A stretch of 64,000 nucleotides of DNA from Pseudomonas alkylphenolica (GTDB taxonomy: Bacteria; Pseudomonadota; Gammaproteobacteria; Pseudomonadales; Pseudomonadaceae). The DNA lies in NCBI RefSeq assembly GCF_016009175.1, contig NZ_JADUCM010000016.1:1-64000 (forward strand), in the 5' to 3' direction. How positions within the stretch are numbered: position 1 is the first letter of the stretch; the number at the start of each line of letters is the position of its first letter. A program made the position numbers and the translations under genes. Positions 7,951-16,795 of the stretch are shown here, piece by piece. The notes below the pieces were generated by a model that worked only from the letters and a program-made list of their open reading frames with translations, made no database searches and was not told the DNA's origin.

Positions 7951-8742
7951 TCAGCAGGGCAGGAAGTGACCGCCGTTGGCGTCCAGTTGCGCGCCGGTAA
8001 TGACCTTGGCGTAGTCGCTGGCCAGGAACAGGGCGGCCATGGCGCAGTCGCCGTCATCGGGTATCTTGCGCAAGGCAATCTGCCCGGCAACCTGGTCGAC
8101 CAGCGTCGCCATCGGCACGCCCTGGCGCTTGGCTTCACCCTCGAAGTAGCCGATCACCGGTGCGCCCCACATCCAGCCCATGAACGTGGAGTTGACGCGG
8201 ATGCCGTAGGGGCCAAGGTCCTGCGCCAGGTACTGCACGGCTGTTTTCAACGCGCCCTTGGAGACGGCATAGCCGGACTCCAGCTGGTTGGGGGTACGGG
8301 TGGCCATGGTGTTGATCATGACGATGCTGCCCGACTGCTGCTTTTTCATCTGCCCGAGCACGGCCTGGGTCATCTGCATGGTGCCGAACAGGTTGACGTC
8401 CATCGCCTTGCGCCAGTCGTCCATCGATGACTCGGAGGCACTGCCCCAGGCGCCATGGGCATAAGCCGAGTTGATCAGTACGTCGATCTGGCCGAAGTGC
8501 TCGACCGTCAGGTCGGCGAGGGTCTGGCACTGGTCGGCCTGGGCAATGTCGGTGGGGACTTTCAGTACCGGGGTGGTGTAGCCGGCGTCGCGGATGGCCT
8601 GTTCGGCCTGGTCCAGCTTGGCCGGGGTACGGGTGGCGAGCACGATGGCCTTGGCCTGGAACTCGGCGGCACGCACGGCCAGCTTGATGCCCAGGCCTGG
8701 GCCGATTCCGGAAATGATGACGACTTTATCGTTGAGCAACAT
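7951..8742 (-). CDS. Short-chain dehydrogenase/reductase
   Basis: Protein of 263 residues: SGIGPGLG cofactor loop near residues 9-17, INSA (a variant of NNAG), and catalytic Tyr and Lys in YAVSK. Classical SDR length. The ATG at 8742 follows AAGGACATTGCC; an upstream in-frame start would overlap the SRPBCC gene. The operon also encodes two SnoaL proteins, an SRPBCC protein and a sulfotransferase, so it probably oxidises or reduces a hydroxyl or keto group on a polycyclic substrate such as a steroid. Substrate unknown. Confidence 0.88.
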   Translation of the reverse strand: MLLNDKVVIISGIGPGLGIKLAVRAAEFQAKAIVLATRTPAKLDQAEQAIRDAGYTTPVLKVPTDIAQADQCQTLADLTVEHFGQIDVLINSAYAHGAWGSASESSMDDWRKAMDVNLFGTMQMTQAVLGQMKKQQSGSIVMINTMATRTPNQLESGYAVSKGALKTAVQYLAQDLGPYGIRVNSTFMGWMWGAPVIGYFEGEAKRQGVPMATLVDQVAGQIALRKIPDDGDCAMAALFLASDYAKVITGAQLDANGGHFLPC

Positions 8743-8779
8743 GGCAATGTCCTTCTTATTGTTATGACGGGAGTGGCGT

Positions 8780-9247
8780 TCAGGTACGGCTGGCGTGCAG
8801 TGCTTCGGCACGGCGTTTCAGGTCCAGGGCCATCTGGTTGAAGCCGGTTTTTACCCAGGCACCGTGCTCGCGCATGATCGTGTCCTGGTTCAGGCCGAGG
8901 AAAATGTCCGTGGTGAAGTAGCGGCAGCGGTTGGCATCGATGGCGGTGATGTACTGGTCGCGGCGTGCGGCATCCATGTTCTCCGGGACCGGGCGCTGCT
9001 CCCACGACAACAGCCGCTCCGGGTCGCAGGCCACCAGGTATTCGAAGACCGGGACGGTTTCGCCGGTATCGGGGGTCAGTACCTGCATGTGCACTTCGTC
9101 GCCGATCTGCAGGCCGCACTTGATGCTTGGGCAGAAGCTGTTCCACAGGTGGTAGTTGTCCAGGTCGATCAGCACTTCCCAGACCACCCGGGCGGGGGCC
9201 TCAATTTCCACCGTGTGCGAGGTCACGATGTTTTCTGCTCTGGCCAT
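8780..9247 (-). CDS. SRPBCC (START-like) domain protein
   Basis: Protein of 155 residues with the SRPBCC/polyketide-cyclase pattern: SHTVEIEAPARVVWEVLIDLDNYHLWN at the N-terminus and FNQMALDLKRRAEAL in the long C-terminal helix. The fold forms a deep hydrophobic pocket for lipids, sterols or polyketides and can be a binding protein or a cyclase. It lies 20 bases after SnoaL copy 2 and 37 before the SDR. No catalytic residues can be assigned. Confidence 0.82.
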   Translation of the reverse strand: MARAENIVTSHTVEIEAPARVVWEVLIDLDNYHLWNSFCPSIKCGLQIGDEVHMQVLTPDTGETVPVFEYLVACDPERLLSWEQRPVPENMDAARRDQYITAIDANRCRYFTTDIFLGLNQDTIMREHGAWVKTGFNQMALDLKRRAEALHASRT

Positions 9248-9267
9248 GACGGTCTCCTGCTAAGCAT

Positions 9268-9723
9268 TCAGTTGATGGGCCTGGAGGTGATCTGCAGGTG
9301 TTCGCTCAAGGGCTGGATCGTCTCGAGCAGGGTTTCGTAGCCGGTCGCGGCGATCAGCCAGCGCCCGTCGCGCTTGATGTAGCGATCCTGGTAGATCGCG
9401 CTGCCGTGCATGTGGGTGTTGTCTTCGAGGTTGATGAACACGTAGCTCAGGTACCAGAGGGCGGTGGCCTGGTCGCCATTGACGTCGATCTCCGGGGTGT
9501 GGCCGTTGTGGGTGGCCAGGCGGGTCTTGGTGAACGAAGTGCGGTAGAACTCCAGCGCATCGCCCAGGCCATTGAGGTGAAACTCATAGGCAGGGCTTTT
9601 GAACGACAGGGCGACGTCCTCGGTGAGCATGCCCTGAAGCAGCTCGAGGTTGCAGGTGTCGATGGCGCGAAAGTAACGGGCCTTGAGCTGTTTGATCAGC
9701 TCGATGGCTTCTAGGTCCAACAT
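9268..9723 (-). CDS. SnoaL/NTF2-like protein, copy 2
   Basis: Protein of 151 residues, paralogue of the SnoaL at 7411-7866 (identical length, MLDLEAIELIKQLKARYFR opening, HNGHTPEIDVNGD core, ITSRPIN ending). The two differ through the central pocket segments, for example FKSPAYEFHLNG against FDSPTYQLELNG, suggesting duplication then divergence to different substrates or successive steps. It lies 21 bases after the EthD gene, so co-transcription is expected. Confidence 0.85.
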   Translation of the reverse strand: MLDLEAIELIKQLKARYFRAIDTCNLELLQGMLTEDVALSFKSPAYEFHLNGLGDALEFYRTSFTKTRLATHNGHTPEIDVNGDQATALWYLSYVFINLEDNTHMHGSAIYQDRYIKRDGRWLIAATGYETLLETIQPLSEHLQITSRPIN

Positions 9724-9744
9724 GGGTAGCCTCCTTGGGGCAGC

Positions 9745-10461
9745 TCAGGCACTGAGCTGGTACTCGCTGGTCTGGATGCAGTCGATCTTGTCGAAGTCGA
9801 TGAACCTGCTGGTCGACTCGTACATGGCCTGCTGGCGTTGCGCGCAGGTGTCCGGATCGCCCAGGGCGGCATAGAACCCTTGCGGATTGCCAATGGCCTC
9901 GGGCGGGAAGTTTTCTTCGACGATGCCGTGCAGCACCGGTGCGCCGAACGACAGCGCGCGCACCACGGTGTTCTGCCGGTAGCCGAAGATCGACTGCAGC
10001 GGATAGGCATTCGGGCCGTGGCCGTTGCGCCAGGTGTCGTGCCACTGCGCGTAGCTCAGGCGGTGCGGCTTGTGCAGCAACGCCACCTGGTTCATACCGG
10101 GGGTGCGCTGGCCGAGCGGCACCTGGAAGTTGGCGGCGCGCACCTGGCGCTCCTCGGGGTAAGGCTCGGATTCCACCACCAGGTAAGCCTCCAGGCGACT
10201 GCTCAATGGCGCCACCAGCGCCTTGATGGCCAGCCATTGCGAGGCACTGTCGAGCCACACCGAGAGCATCCCGTCGAGCGGCACGGCACTGTTGGTAATG
10301 CGCTGGGCAGAGGCGGCGGCCACCGCCTCATCGACCAGCATGACGCGGATGTTTTTAGCGCCGGCAGCTGTCAGAGCGTCGCGCAGGCCGAGCAGGTCCG
10401 CACGCCATTGCTCGGCGCTGGGTTGCTGTGGCTTCCACAGGGTCAACATGACTTTTTCCAT
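9745..10461 (-). CDS. EthD-domain protein
   Basis: Protein of 238 residues. The second half carries an EthD-type ferredoxin-like segment (RLSYAQWHDTWRNGHGPNAYPL, then FGYRQNTVVRAL); the first half may be a degenerate second copy. EthD-fold proteins are small dimeric alpha/beta-barrel proteins seen in ether and polyketide or steroid catabolic clusters, often as cyclases, decarboxylases or accessory factors. Spaced 20-21 bases from both neighbours in the operon. Function beyond the fold cannot be stated. Confidence 0.7.
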   Translation of the reverse strand: MEKVMLTLWKPQQPSAEQWRADLLGLRDALTAAGAKNIRVMLVDEAVAAASAQRITNSAVPLDGMLSVWLDSASQWLAIKALVAPLSSRLEAYLVVESEPYPEERQVRAANFQVPLGQRTPGMNQVALLHKPHRLSYAQWHDTWRNGHGPNAYPLQSIFGYRQNTVVRALSFGAPVLHGIVEENFPPEAIGNPQGFYAALGDPDTCAQRQQAMYESTSRFIDFDKIDCIQTSEYQLSA

Positions 10462-10481
10462 GCTTGCTCCTCCTCGCGTGA

Positions 10482-11669
10482 TCAGTGAGTGGCTTGCAGA
10501 TGACGGGCGCGATAGTCCGCGTAGTCGCGGGTCATCTGTGCTTCATCGAGACCGAAACGCTCCAGGCTGTAGTCGTGGCTGGCACGTTTTTCCCGGCTGT
10601 TCTGTGCCAGCCAGACCTGCGCATCGGCGCGGGCCTTGTCGGTAAACGGCAGGTTGGCGAAGGCGTAGACCTTCTCCAGCACCTGCAGCGGCTGGGTCAC
10701 GGTGTCGGCGAAGTGGATGTCGAGGAAGCGCTCGGGCGCCTGTTGCTCACGCACCTGCAGGGTGTGGCGGATACCGCGTGCCATGCGCGTGTTCCACTGC
10801 GCGCCGGCGGCCTTCGGGTCCGGGTTGTCGCTGTACATCTGCCACAGGGTGTGGGCCATGCTGGCCATCGACGGGATGGTTTGCGCCGGCTCGCGGTGGG
10901 TGAGGATCACCTGCGCCCTGGGGAAGACCTCCAGCAGCAGGTCCAGGGTGTGCAGGTGCTGGGGCGCTTTGAGCAGCCAGCGCTGGCCGGCCGGCTCACC
11001 GCGTTGCTGCTTCTGCCACTGCAAGAACTGCAGCATCTTTTTCAGCTGGGTGTAGACCGGCCGCTGGTCTTGCTGGTCCAGCCAGCGGGTGTAGCTGGGC
11101 ACATTGACGTAGGCGTCCATGGCGCACATGAACGAATGCTCCATGAGCATGAACTCTTCGTCGCAGAGCATGGCGTCCAGCGGGTGGATCGCGAGGATCT
11201 GCGGAATCACCTCGGCCATCAGCTCGACTTCGGCCTTGGCCTGGGCGATGCGTTTGTCCGGCGCGGCCAGGGTCTCATCGGCCAGGGGGGCCGGAAAGCG
11301 GGTTTCCCACCAGGCGGCGGAGTAGAAGCGGGGGTCTACCGCCAGGGTGCGCTGAAGCATGGTGGTGCCGGTGCGCGGCAGGCCGACGATGACCAGCGGA
11401 TCGTCGATCGCTATCTCGGTGATGTGCGGGTAACGGCGCAGGTAGTCTTCCATCACCAGGCGGTTGACCAGTTGCCCGACCAGCCGTTCTTCAAGCAAGT
11501 ACAAGCCGGAAGCAGACAGGTCAGCTTCGCTGGCCAGGGCATCGAGCAGTGCCTGCAGGGAGGCGCGGTAGTTGTCGTCGCCAAAGTTGTTCAGGCCATT
11601 GGTACGCGCAATGGCGCTGTTCAGCAGCCTGTCGACGGTCAGGTCTTCAATGCGGGTCGGGGCGTTCAT
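10482..11669 (-). CDS. PAPS-dependent sulfotransferase
   Basis: Protein of 395 residues. The 5'-phosphosulfate-binding loop VGLPRTGTT lies at residues 95-103 and a 3'-phosphate-binding type region at AQVILTHREPAQTIPSMASM. Enzymes of this family move sulfate from PAPS to a hydroxyl or amine, releasing PAP. The start ATG overlaps the stop of the DUF1214 gene by four bases (ATGA), showing translational coupling. PAPS is made by the CysD and CysNC genes upstream in the same run, and PAP can be removed by the divergent CysQ, so donor supply and by-product removal are co-located. No signal peptide; cytoplasmic. The acceptor is unknown; a hydroxysteroid is plausible from the neighbourhood. Confidence 0.85.
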   Translation of the reverse strand: MNAPTRIEDLTVDRLLNSAIARTNGLNNFGDDNYRASLQALLDALASEADLSASGLYLLEERLVGQLVNRLVMEDYLRRYPHITEIAIDDPLVIVGLPRTGTTMLQRTLAVDPRFYSAAWWETRFPAPLADETLAAPDKRIAQAKAEVELMAEVIPQILAIHPLDAMLCDEEFMLMEHSFMCAMDAYVNVPSYTRWLDQQDQRPVYTQLKKMLQFLQWQKQQRGEPAGQRWLLKAPQHLHTLDLLLEVFPRAQVILTHREPAQTIPSMASMAHTLWQMYSDNPDPKAAGAQWNTRMARGIRHTLQVREQQAPERFLDIHFADTVTQPLQVLEKVYAFANLPFTDKARADAQVWLAQNSREKRASHDYSLERFGLDEAQMTRDYADYRARHLQATH

Positions 11670-12778
11670 AGCACCTCCGCAACGGCAGCCACGTGTACCA
11701 CGCGGGTAGTCGGGTGGCATTGCTCATCGGCGCCGACCCAGCGCAGGCACATCGTGCCCTGGCGTACGCCCGCGGTTTGCAGCCAGTTGCTGACACCGGG
11801 GTCCTGCTCGCTGAGCACCAGCGTGACGCCGCCGTTGTCGTCGTAGCTGGCCTGGTGCTTGTTGATGCAGATCTGGTGGTAGCGGTAGTCCAGCGACTCC
11901 ATCCAGTAGTTGTTGATCTGCAGGTTCCAGAAGTCGCAGTCCGGCACTTTGTCGATGTGGATGACCAGCGCCTCGTCTGCGGCCAGCGCCCAGTGCGAGT
12001 GGTAGTAGAAAATGTTCGGGTCACCGCCCACCGACTGGCACAGGGCCTGGTTGGCCGGGGGCAGCTGGTTGCTGTGCGGCAGGTAGCTTTGGCTCCAGTC
12101 GGCGAACAGCCGGGCGGTGTTTTCGACAAAGCTCGATACCCGCGCCAGGCCCTGCTGGAAGGTGGGCGGGTCAAGGGCCTGCGGCGTGCTGTCGGTGCCG
12201 ATGCGCTCGATGCTGAGCTTGGCCGGTACTTCGCTGCGGCGGTCAAGGAAGGTCTGGCGCACGATCAGGGCGTTGGTGGCGTCTTCCATTTTCAGCCAGT
12301 TGCCCGGTTGCGGCTCGCGGCTGAGGAGGATTTCAAAGTTGCCCTGGGCATCGACCTGCAACTGGCTGGCATCGATGAAGCCGGTCTGGACCAGGGTACC
12401 GTCGGTTTCATAGCCGCCTTTCTGGGTGCCGAAACTCAGGTAGGCGACACTGCCGCGCTGGCCTTTGATGCGGTACTGCAGGGTGCCGTCGAGGCGTGAG
12501 TACTCGTAGAGGTTGTCCGGGTTGTCGGCGCCGATCTTCGCGGTCTCGTGGGAGGTCTTGAAGAAGCTCGGGAACGCCGGGTCGGCAAACTCGATGTGCA
12601 TCTCCAGGCCGATGCGCAGCAGGCGCGTGAGGTATCGGAAGCCTTCGGCGCGGGTGGCTGCATCGGCCGGTGCTTCGGGGCGCAGGATCTGCTCGCCGCA
12701 GCGCTTGAGGTGGTCGCAAAAGTTGGCCCAGGTCAGGCCGTCCAATAGCTGTTGTTCGTCAATAGAGCTGATTGTCAT
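11666..12778 (-). CDS. DUF1214 domain protein
   Basis: Protein of 370 residues. The C-terminal half carries the DUF1214 signature (SHWALAADEALVIHIDKVPDCDFWNLQINNYW, then NKHQASYDDNGGVTLVLSEQDPGVSNWLQT). DUF1214 and the associated DUF1254 are widespread, lack an assigned reaction, and here there is no signal peptide. The stop codon overlaps the sulfotransferase start, so the two products are made together and may act on the same molecule. The first 150 residues (YLTRLLRIGLEMHIEFADPAFPSFF) precede the signature and are of unknown role. Confidence 0.8.
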   Translation of the reverse strand: MTISSIDEQQLLDGLTWANFCDHLKRCGEQILRPEAPADAATRAEGFRYLTRLLRIGLEMHIEFADPAFPSFFKTSHETAKIGADNPDNLYEYSRLDGTLQYRIKGQRGSVAYLSFGTQKGGYETDGTLVQTGFIDASQLQVDAQGNFEILLSREPQPGNWLKMEDATNALIVRQTFLDRRSEVPAKLSIERIGTDSTPQALDPPTFQQGLARVSSFVENTARLFADWSQSYLPHSNQLPPANQALCQSVGGDPNIFYYHSHWALAADEALVIHIDKVPDCDFWNLQINNYWMESLDYRYHQICINKHQASYDDNGGVTLVLSEQDPGVSNWLQTAGVRQGTMCLRWVGADEQCHPTTRVVHVAAVAEVL

Positions 12779-12799
12779 TGTTAGACTCTCTTGATTGGG

Positions 12800-12823
12800 C
12801 GGGCACCGCCGCAGCGGTGCCCG
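12800..12823 (-). promoter_or_regulatory. Hairpin between cysNC and DUF1214 gene
   Basis: Ten-base stem CGGGCACCGC-CGCA-GCGGTGCCCG, followed at 12831-12844 by a second palindrome CCCGGCATGCCGGG. It lies in the 74-base gap between cysNC and the DUF1214 gene with no U-tract. It may attenuate transcription so that cysD/cysNC are expressed more than the sulfotransferase genes, or protect the 3' end of the cys mRNA. Confidence 0.5.
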
Positions 12824-12852
12824 GTTCAAGCCCGGCATGCCGGGCGACGGGG

Positions 12853-14766
12853 TCAGAAGTCCTTGCCGATGATGCCGCGCTCGATCAGCACGGTGAGGAT
12901 GCGGTCCACCGCGCCCTCCGGCGTCAGCTTGCTGGTCTCGATATGGATGTCCGGCTTGCTCGGCACCTCGTAAGGCGAGTCGATGCCAGTGAAGTTTTTC
13001 AGCTCGCCACGGCGCACTTTCTTGTACAGGCCCTTGGGGTCACGTTCTTCGGCGACGGCCAGCGGCGTGTCGACGAAAATCTCGATGAACTCGCCGTCCT
13101 GCAGCAGCCCGCGCGCCATCTCGCGCTCGGAGCGGAACGGCGAGATGAACGCGGTCAACACAATCATTCCGGCGTCCACGAACAGCTTGGACACCTCGGC
13201 CACCCGGCGGATGTTTTCCACGCGGTCGGCATCGGTGAAGCCCAGGTCGCGGTTCAGGCCGTGGCGCACGTTGTCGCCATCGAGCAGGTAGGTGTGCCGG
13301 CCACGGGCGTACAGGCGGGTTTCCAGAAGGTTGGCGATGGCCGATTTACCGGCACCCGACAACCCGGTGAACCACAGCAGCACCGGTTGCTGGCCCATCT
13401 GTTCGGCGCGGGCCTTCTTGTTCACGTCCACGTGCTGCATGTGGATGTTCTGCGAGCGACGCAGCGAGAACTCGATCAGGCCGGCGCCGACGGTGGCGTT
13501 GGTCAGGCGGTCGATGAGGATGAAACTGCCGGTTTCGCGGTTGTCTTTGTAGGCATCGAACGCAATCGGCTGGCTGGTGAACAGGTTGCACACACCGATC
13601 TCGTTCAGTGCCAGTTCCTTGGCCGCCAGGTGCTCCATGGTGTTGACGTTGATCTTGTACTTGGGTACCGCGAGGGTGACCGACAGGGTCTTGCCGCCGA
13701 TCTTCATCAGGTAGGGGCGACCGGCGAGCATGGGCTGCTCGTGCATCCAGATCAGGCTGACCTGGAACTGGTCGGCAACGCTGGCCAGGTCGTCGGCAGT
13801 GGACAGCACATCGCCACGGCTGCAATCGACTTCGTCGGTCAGGGTCAGGGTGATCGACTGGCCGGCCACCGCCTGTTGCAGGTCACCGTCGAGGGTAACG
13901 ATGCGCGAGATCCGGCTCTCTTGCCCTGCCGGCAATACCCGCACGCGGTCGCCAGGACGCACCACGCCGCTGGCGATGGTGCCGGTGAAGCCACGGAAAT
14001 CCAGGTTGGGGCGGTTGACCCACTGCACCGGCATGCGGAACGACAGCTTTTGCTGGTGCGCCTCGTCGATCTCCACGGTTTCCAGGTAGCCCATCAGCGT
14101 GGTGCCGCGGTACCAGGGCATGTGCTCGCTTTGCTCGGTGATGTTCTCACCGCGCAGCGCCGACATCGGGATGGCGGTGACATCGTGCAGGTTGATCTGT
14201 TTGGCGAAGGCGCGGTAGTCGTCGACGATGGCGTTGAAGACTTTCTCCGAGTAGTCCATCAGGTCCATCTTGTTGACCGCCAGCACCACCTTGCGGATGC
14301 CGATCAGCGACGCCAGGTAGCTGTGACGCCGGGACTGGGTGAGCACGCCGCGCCGGGCGTCGATCATCACCACGGCGACGTCGGCGGTGGAGGCGCCGGT
14401 GACCATGTTGCGGGTGTACTGCTCATGGCCCGGGGTGTCGGCAACGATGAACTTGCGCCGTTCGGTGGAGAAGAAGCGGTATGCCACGTCGATGGTGATG
14501 CCTTGCTCGCGCTCGGCGGCGAGGCCGTCCACCAGCAGCGCAAAGTCCAGCTCGCCGCCCTGGGTGCCGTCCTTTTTCGAGTCCGCCTCCAGCGCTTCCA
14601 TCTGGTCTTCGAAGAGCATTTTCGAATCGTAGAGCAGGCGCCCGATCAGGGTGCTCTTGCCATCGTCGACACTGCCGCAGGTGATGAAGCGCAGCAGGCT
14701 CTTGTGCTCGTGCGCCTTGAGGTATTGGCCGATATCCTCGGCGATCAGGTTGGATACGTGCGCCAT
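12853..14766 (-). CDS. cysNC: Bifunctional sulfate adenylyltransferase subunit 1 / APS kinase
   Basis: Protein of 637 residues. The N-terminal CysN GTPase has G1 GSVDDGKST (31-39), DTPGHEQY and NKMD; the C-terminal APS kinase (CysC) has P-loop GLSGAGKSA (about 468-476) and the [10 protein letters not shown] segment. CysN with CysD makes APS from ATP and sulfate, driven by GTP hydrolysis; CysC phosphorylates APS to PAPS. The start codon overlaps the cysD stop by one base (TGATG). The CysN-CysC fusion is standard for Pseudomonas. Lying just upstream of a sulfotransferase suggests a dedicated PAPS supply rather than (or besides) cysteine synthesis; whether a second copy exists in the genome cannot be seen. 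Confidence 0.95.
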   Translation of the reverse strand: MAHVSNLIAEDIGQYLKAHEHKSLLRFITCGSVDDGKSTLIGRLLYDSKMLFEDQMEALEADSKKDGTQGGELDFALLVDGLAAEREQGITIDVAYRFFSTERRKFIVADTPGHEQYTRNMVTGASTADVAVVMIDARRGVLTQSRRHSYLASLIGIRKVVLAVNKMDLMDYSEKVFNAIVDDYRAFAKQINLHDVTAIPMSALRGENITEQSEHMPWYRGTTLMGYLETVEIDEAHQQKLSFRMPVQWVNRPNLDFRGFTGTIASGVVRPGDRVRVLPAGQESRISRIVTLDGDLQQAVAGQSITLTLTDEVDCSRGDVLSTADDLASVADQFQVSLIWMHEQPMLAGRPYLMKIGGKTLSVTLAVPKYKINVNTMEHLAAKELALNEIGVCNLFTSQPIAFDAYKDNRETGSFILIDRLTNATVGAGLIEFSLRRSQNIHMQHVDVNKKARAEQMGQQPVLLWFTGLSGAGKSAIANLLETRLYARGRHTYLLDGDNVRHGLNRDLGFTDADRVENIRRVAEVSKLFVDAGMIVLTAFISPFRSEREMARGLLQDGEFIEIFVDTPLAVAEERDPKGLYKKVRRGELKNFTGIDSPYEVPSKPDIHIETSKLTPEGAVDRILTVLIERGIIGKDF

Positions 14767-15665
14767 CAGAAATACCCCTCTTGTTTTTTCTTCTCCATCG
14801 AGGCTGCCGCGTCGTGGTCGATCATGCGTCCCTGGCGCTCGGAGGTGCGGGTCAGGAGCATTTCCTGAATGATTTTCGGCAGGGTGTCGGCCTCGGACTC
14901 GACGGCACCGGTGAGCGGGTAGCAGCCGAGGGTGCGAAAGCGCACGTTGCGGATCATCGGCACTTCACCGGGGTTCAGCGGCATGCGCTCGTCATCGACC
15001 ATGATCAGCATGCCGTCGCGCTCCACCACCGGCCGCGGGGCGGCGAAGTACAGCGGTACGATCGGGATGTTTTCCAGGTGGATGTATTGCCAGATGTCCA
15101 GCTCGGTCCAGTTCGACAGCGGGAACACGCGGATCGACTCGCCCTTGTGTTTGCGCGTGTTGTACAGGTGCCAAAGCTCTGGACGCTGGTTCTTCGGGTC
15201 CCAGCGGTGCTGGTCGGAACGGAAGGAAAAGATCCGCTCCTTGGCCCGCGACTTCTCCTCGTCACGGCGTGCGCCGCCGAACGCTGCATCGAAACCGTAG
15301 TGATCCAGTGCCTGTTTCAGGCCCTCGGTCTTCATGATGTCGGTGTGGATCTGCGAGCCATGCTTGAATGGGCTGATGCCCATTTCAATGCCTTCGGGGT
15401 TGGTGTGGGTCAGCAGGTCGACATTGAGCTTGGCCACCATCTGGTCGCGAAAGCGGTACATCTCCTGGAACTTCCAGGTGGTATCGACATGCAGCAACGG
15501 GAAGGGTGGTTTGGCCGGGTAGAACGCCTTCATCGCCAGGTGCAGCATGACCGCGCTGTCCTTGCCGATGGAGTAGAGCATGACCGGGTTGTCGGCTTCT
15601 GCGACGACCTCGCGCATTGCCTGGATGCTTTCGGCTTCCAGTCGTTGCAGGTGGGTAAGCGTCAT
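14766..15665 (-). CDS. cysD: Sulfate adenylyltransferase subunit 2 (internal start)
   Basis: The 299-residue CysD part, from [10 protein letters not shown]. The PP-loop [10 protein letters not shown] (about 31-40) binds ATP; the rest matches CysD to its usual end ([16 protein letters not shown]), near normal length. Pairs with CysN to form APS. The ATG at 15665 has AGAGG seven bases upstream, so it can be translated alone. However the reading frame continues without a stop into the IS630-like protein upstream, so a longer fused product is also possible (see the 14766-16670 entry). Confidence 0.9.
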   Translation of the reverse strand: MTLTHLQRLEAESIQAMREVVAEADNPVMLYSIGKDSAVMLHLAMKAFYPAKPPFPLLHVDTTWKFQEMYRFRDQMVAKLNVDLLTHTNPEGIEMGISPFKHGSQIHTDIMKTEGLKQALDHYGFDAAFGGARRDEEKSRAKERIFSFRSDQHRWDPKNQRPELWHLYNTRKHKGESIRVFPLSNWTELDIWQYIHLENIPIVPLYFAAPRPVVERDGMLIMVDDERMPLNPGEVPMIRNVRFRTLGCYPLTGAVESEADTLPKIIQEMLLTRTSERQGRMIDHDAAASMEKKKQEGYF

Positions 15666-16670
15666 GGATTTTCCTCTCGCTTTTTGTTGTTGTCGTTTTT
15701 CAACGTACAACCGCTGCGATTCGGACTTATGCGCGAGTTGATGTTTTAACATCAGGCGCAGCATCTGCAGCATGGGGTCGACGCGTTGGGGGGGAACGGC
15801 CGGCGCAGGCGCGTCGTCATGGCTGACACGCGCGGCTTGCTGACTGATATGGGTCGCCAGTTCCTGGGCGCCGCTGAGCATTGCGCTGGCCTCGGGCAGG
15901 TGGAACAGGTGCAGCTGTTCGGCACGTTCGCGGGCCCAGGTGGTGAAGGTGGCAGCGCGTTGCCAGTGCATGCCCGAGAGCAGGGCAAACACCTTGCGTT
16001 CGGCCGAGCGATACAGGCGGTCGAAGAAATCGCCCAGGTGCGGGGCGCGCAAACCGTCTTCGTAAGGCAGCCACAGCACCTTGCCGCGATTGCTGACGGC
16101 GCGCAGCACGCCGTGGCTGAGCTTGCCCTGGGCATTGCGTGCGCCGTAGTCGTCGATCCAGTGGATCTCGCCGTTCTGCGTGCGGGCCTGTTCGAGAATG
16201 TCCCGGTAGGTGCTGCGGTACCAGCGCTGCACCGCCAGCGATGCCTTGGCAATGCGCTTTGCCGGGCGCTCGGCATTCAGTTGCCAGCGTTGCAGGTAGT
16301 GGGCGGCGGTGCGCTCCGGCAGGTCGATAGCGTGCAGACGCTTGACCAGGGCCTGCATCGCTTCCAGTTGCCAGAGCAAAAACGGTAACTGATGGTGCTC
16401 CGGCGCTGTGCTGACCAGCAACAGATAGACGTGCTGCTCCTGCTCGGCCGAGAGACTGCGGCCTTCACCTTGCTTGCGCCCGCGTTCGCGTACCGGCACG
16501 GCACTCCAGCCGCCGGCTTGCCAGGCCTTGTAGGCGGCGATAATGGTCGGCGATGAAAGACCGGTGTCCAGGCTGATGGCTTTGAGCGTGCTACCGCCGA
16601 TGCGCAGTTGCACGGCACGCAAGCGGAGCTGGTTGATCTGCGCAACGGATAACGGATTGCCGTGGGGCAC
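14766..16670 (-). CDS. IS630-like HTH protein in frame with CysD (possible fusion, 634 residues)
   Basis: From a GTG at 16670 (AGGAG five bases upstream) an open frame runs 335 codons and then continues into CysD with no stop. The first 60 residues form a helix-turn-helix ([24 protein letters not shown]) like IS630/Tc1 transposases; the middle ([17 protein letters not shown]) resembles the first catalytic Asp region of the DDE fold. The later stretch [13 protein letters not shown] replaces the usual DN..H motif and no third acidic motif is clear, so it looks catalytically dead and domesticated. The linker ends [15 protein letters not shown] directly before the CysD Met. It may be a real fusion, or a regulator gene that lost its stop with CysD re-initiated internally. 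No inverted repeats mark an active element. Confidence 0.7.
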   Translation of the reverse strand: MPHGNPLSVAQINQLRLRAVQLRIGGSTLKAISLDTGLSSPTIIAAYKAWQAGGWSAVPVRERGRKQGEGRSLSAEQEQHVYLLLVSTAPEHHQLPFLLWQLEAMQALVKRLHAIDLPERTAAHYLQRWQLNAERPAKRIAKASLAVQRWYRSTYRDILEQARTQNGEIHWIDDYGARNAQGKLSHGVLRAVSNRGKVLWLPYEDGLRAPHLGDFFDRLYRSAERKVFALLSGMHWQRAATFTTWARERAEQLHLFHLPEASAMLSGAQELATHISQQAARVSHDDAPAPAVPPQRVDPMLQMLRLMLKHQLAHKSESQRLYVEKRQQQKARGKSMTLTHLQRLEAESIQAMREVVAEADNPVMLYSIGKDSAVMLHLAMKAFYPAKPPFPLLHVDTTWKFQEMYRFRDQMVAKLNVDLLTHTNPEGIEMGISPFKHGSQIHTDIMKTEGLKQALDHYGFDAAFGGARRDEEKSRAKERIFSFRSDQHRWDPKNQRPELWHLYNTRKHKGESIRVFPLSNWTELDIWQYIHLENIPIVPLYFAAPRPVVERDGMLIMVDDERMPLNPGEVPMIRNVRFRTLGCYPLTGAVESEADTLPKIIQEMLLTRTSERQGRMIDHDAAASMEKKKQEGYF

Positions 16671-16795
16671 AGGAACTCCTGTTAAACATCCAATTGCTGA
16701 GTGGCGGAGGCGTGGATGTAGGTACTGTTCCCGGATCGGCAAAACGGCGCATAGGCCGAACGGACCAGATGAAGAACAAAAACAGGAGAAATTCC

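Noticed and set aside
12772-14868. Open frame of nearly 700 codons on the plus strand
   Set aside because: It lies exactly opposite cysNC and part of cysD, has no family features and shows the Val/His/Gln-rich composition of antisense frames in GC-rich DNA.
15666-16670. An active IS630 insertion sequence
   Set aside because: No terminal inverted repeats or TA duplication were seen, the DDE motifs look degraded, and the frame continues into CysD.
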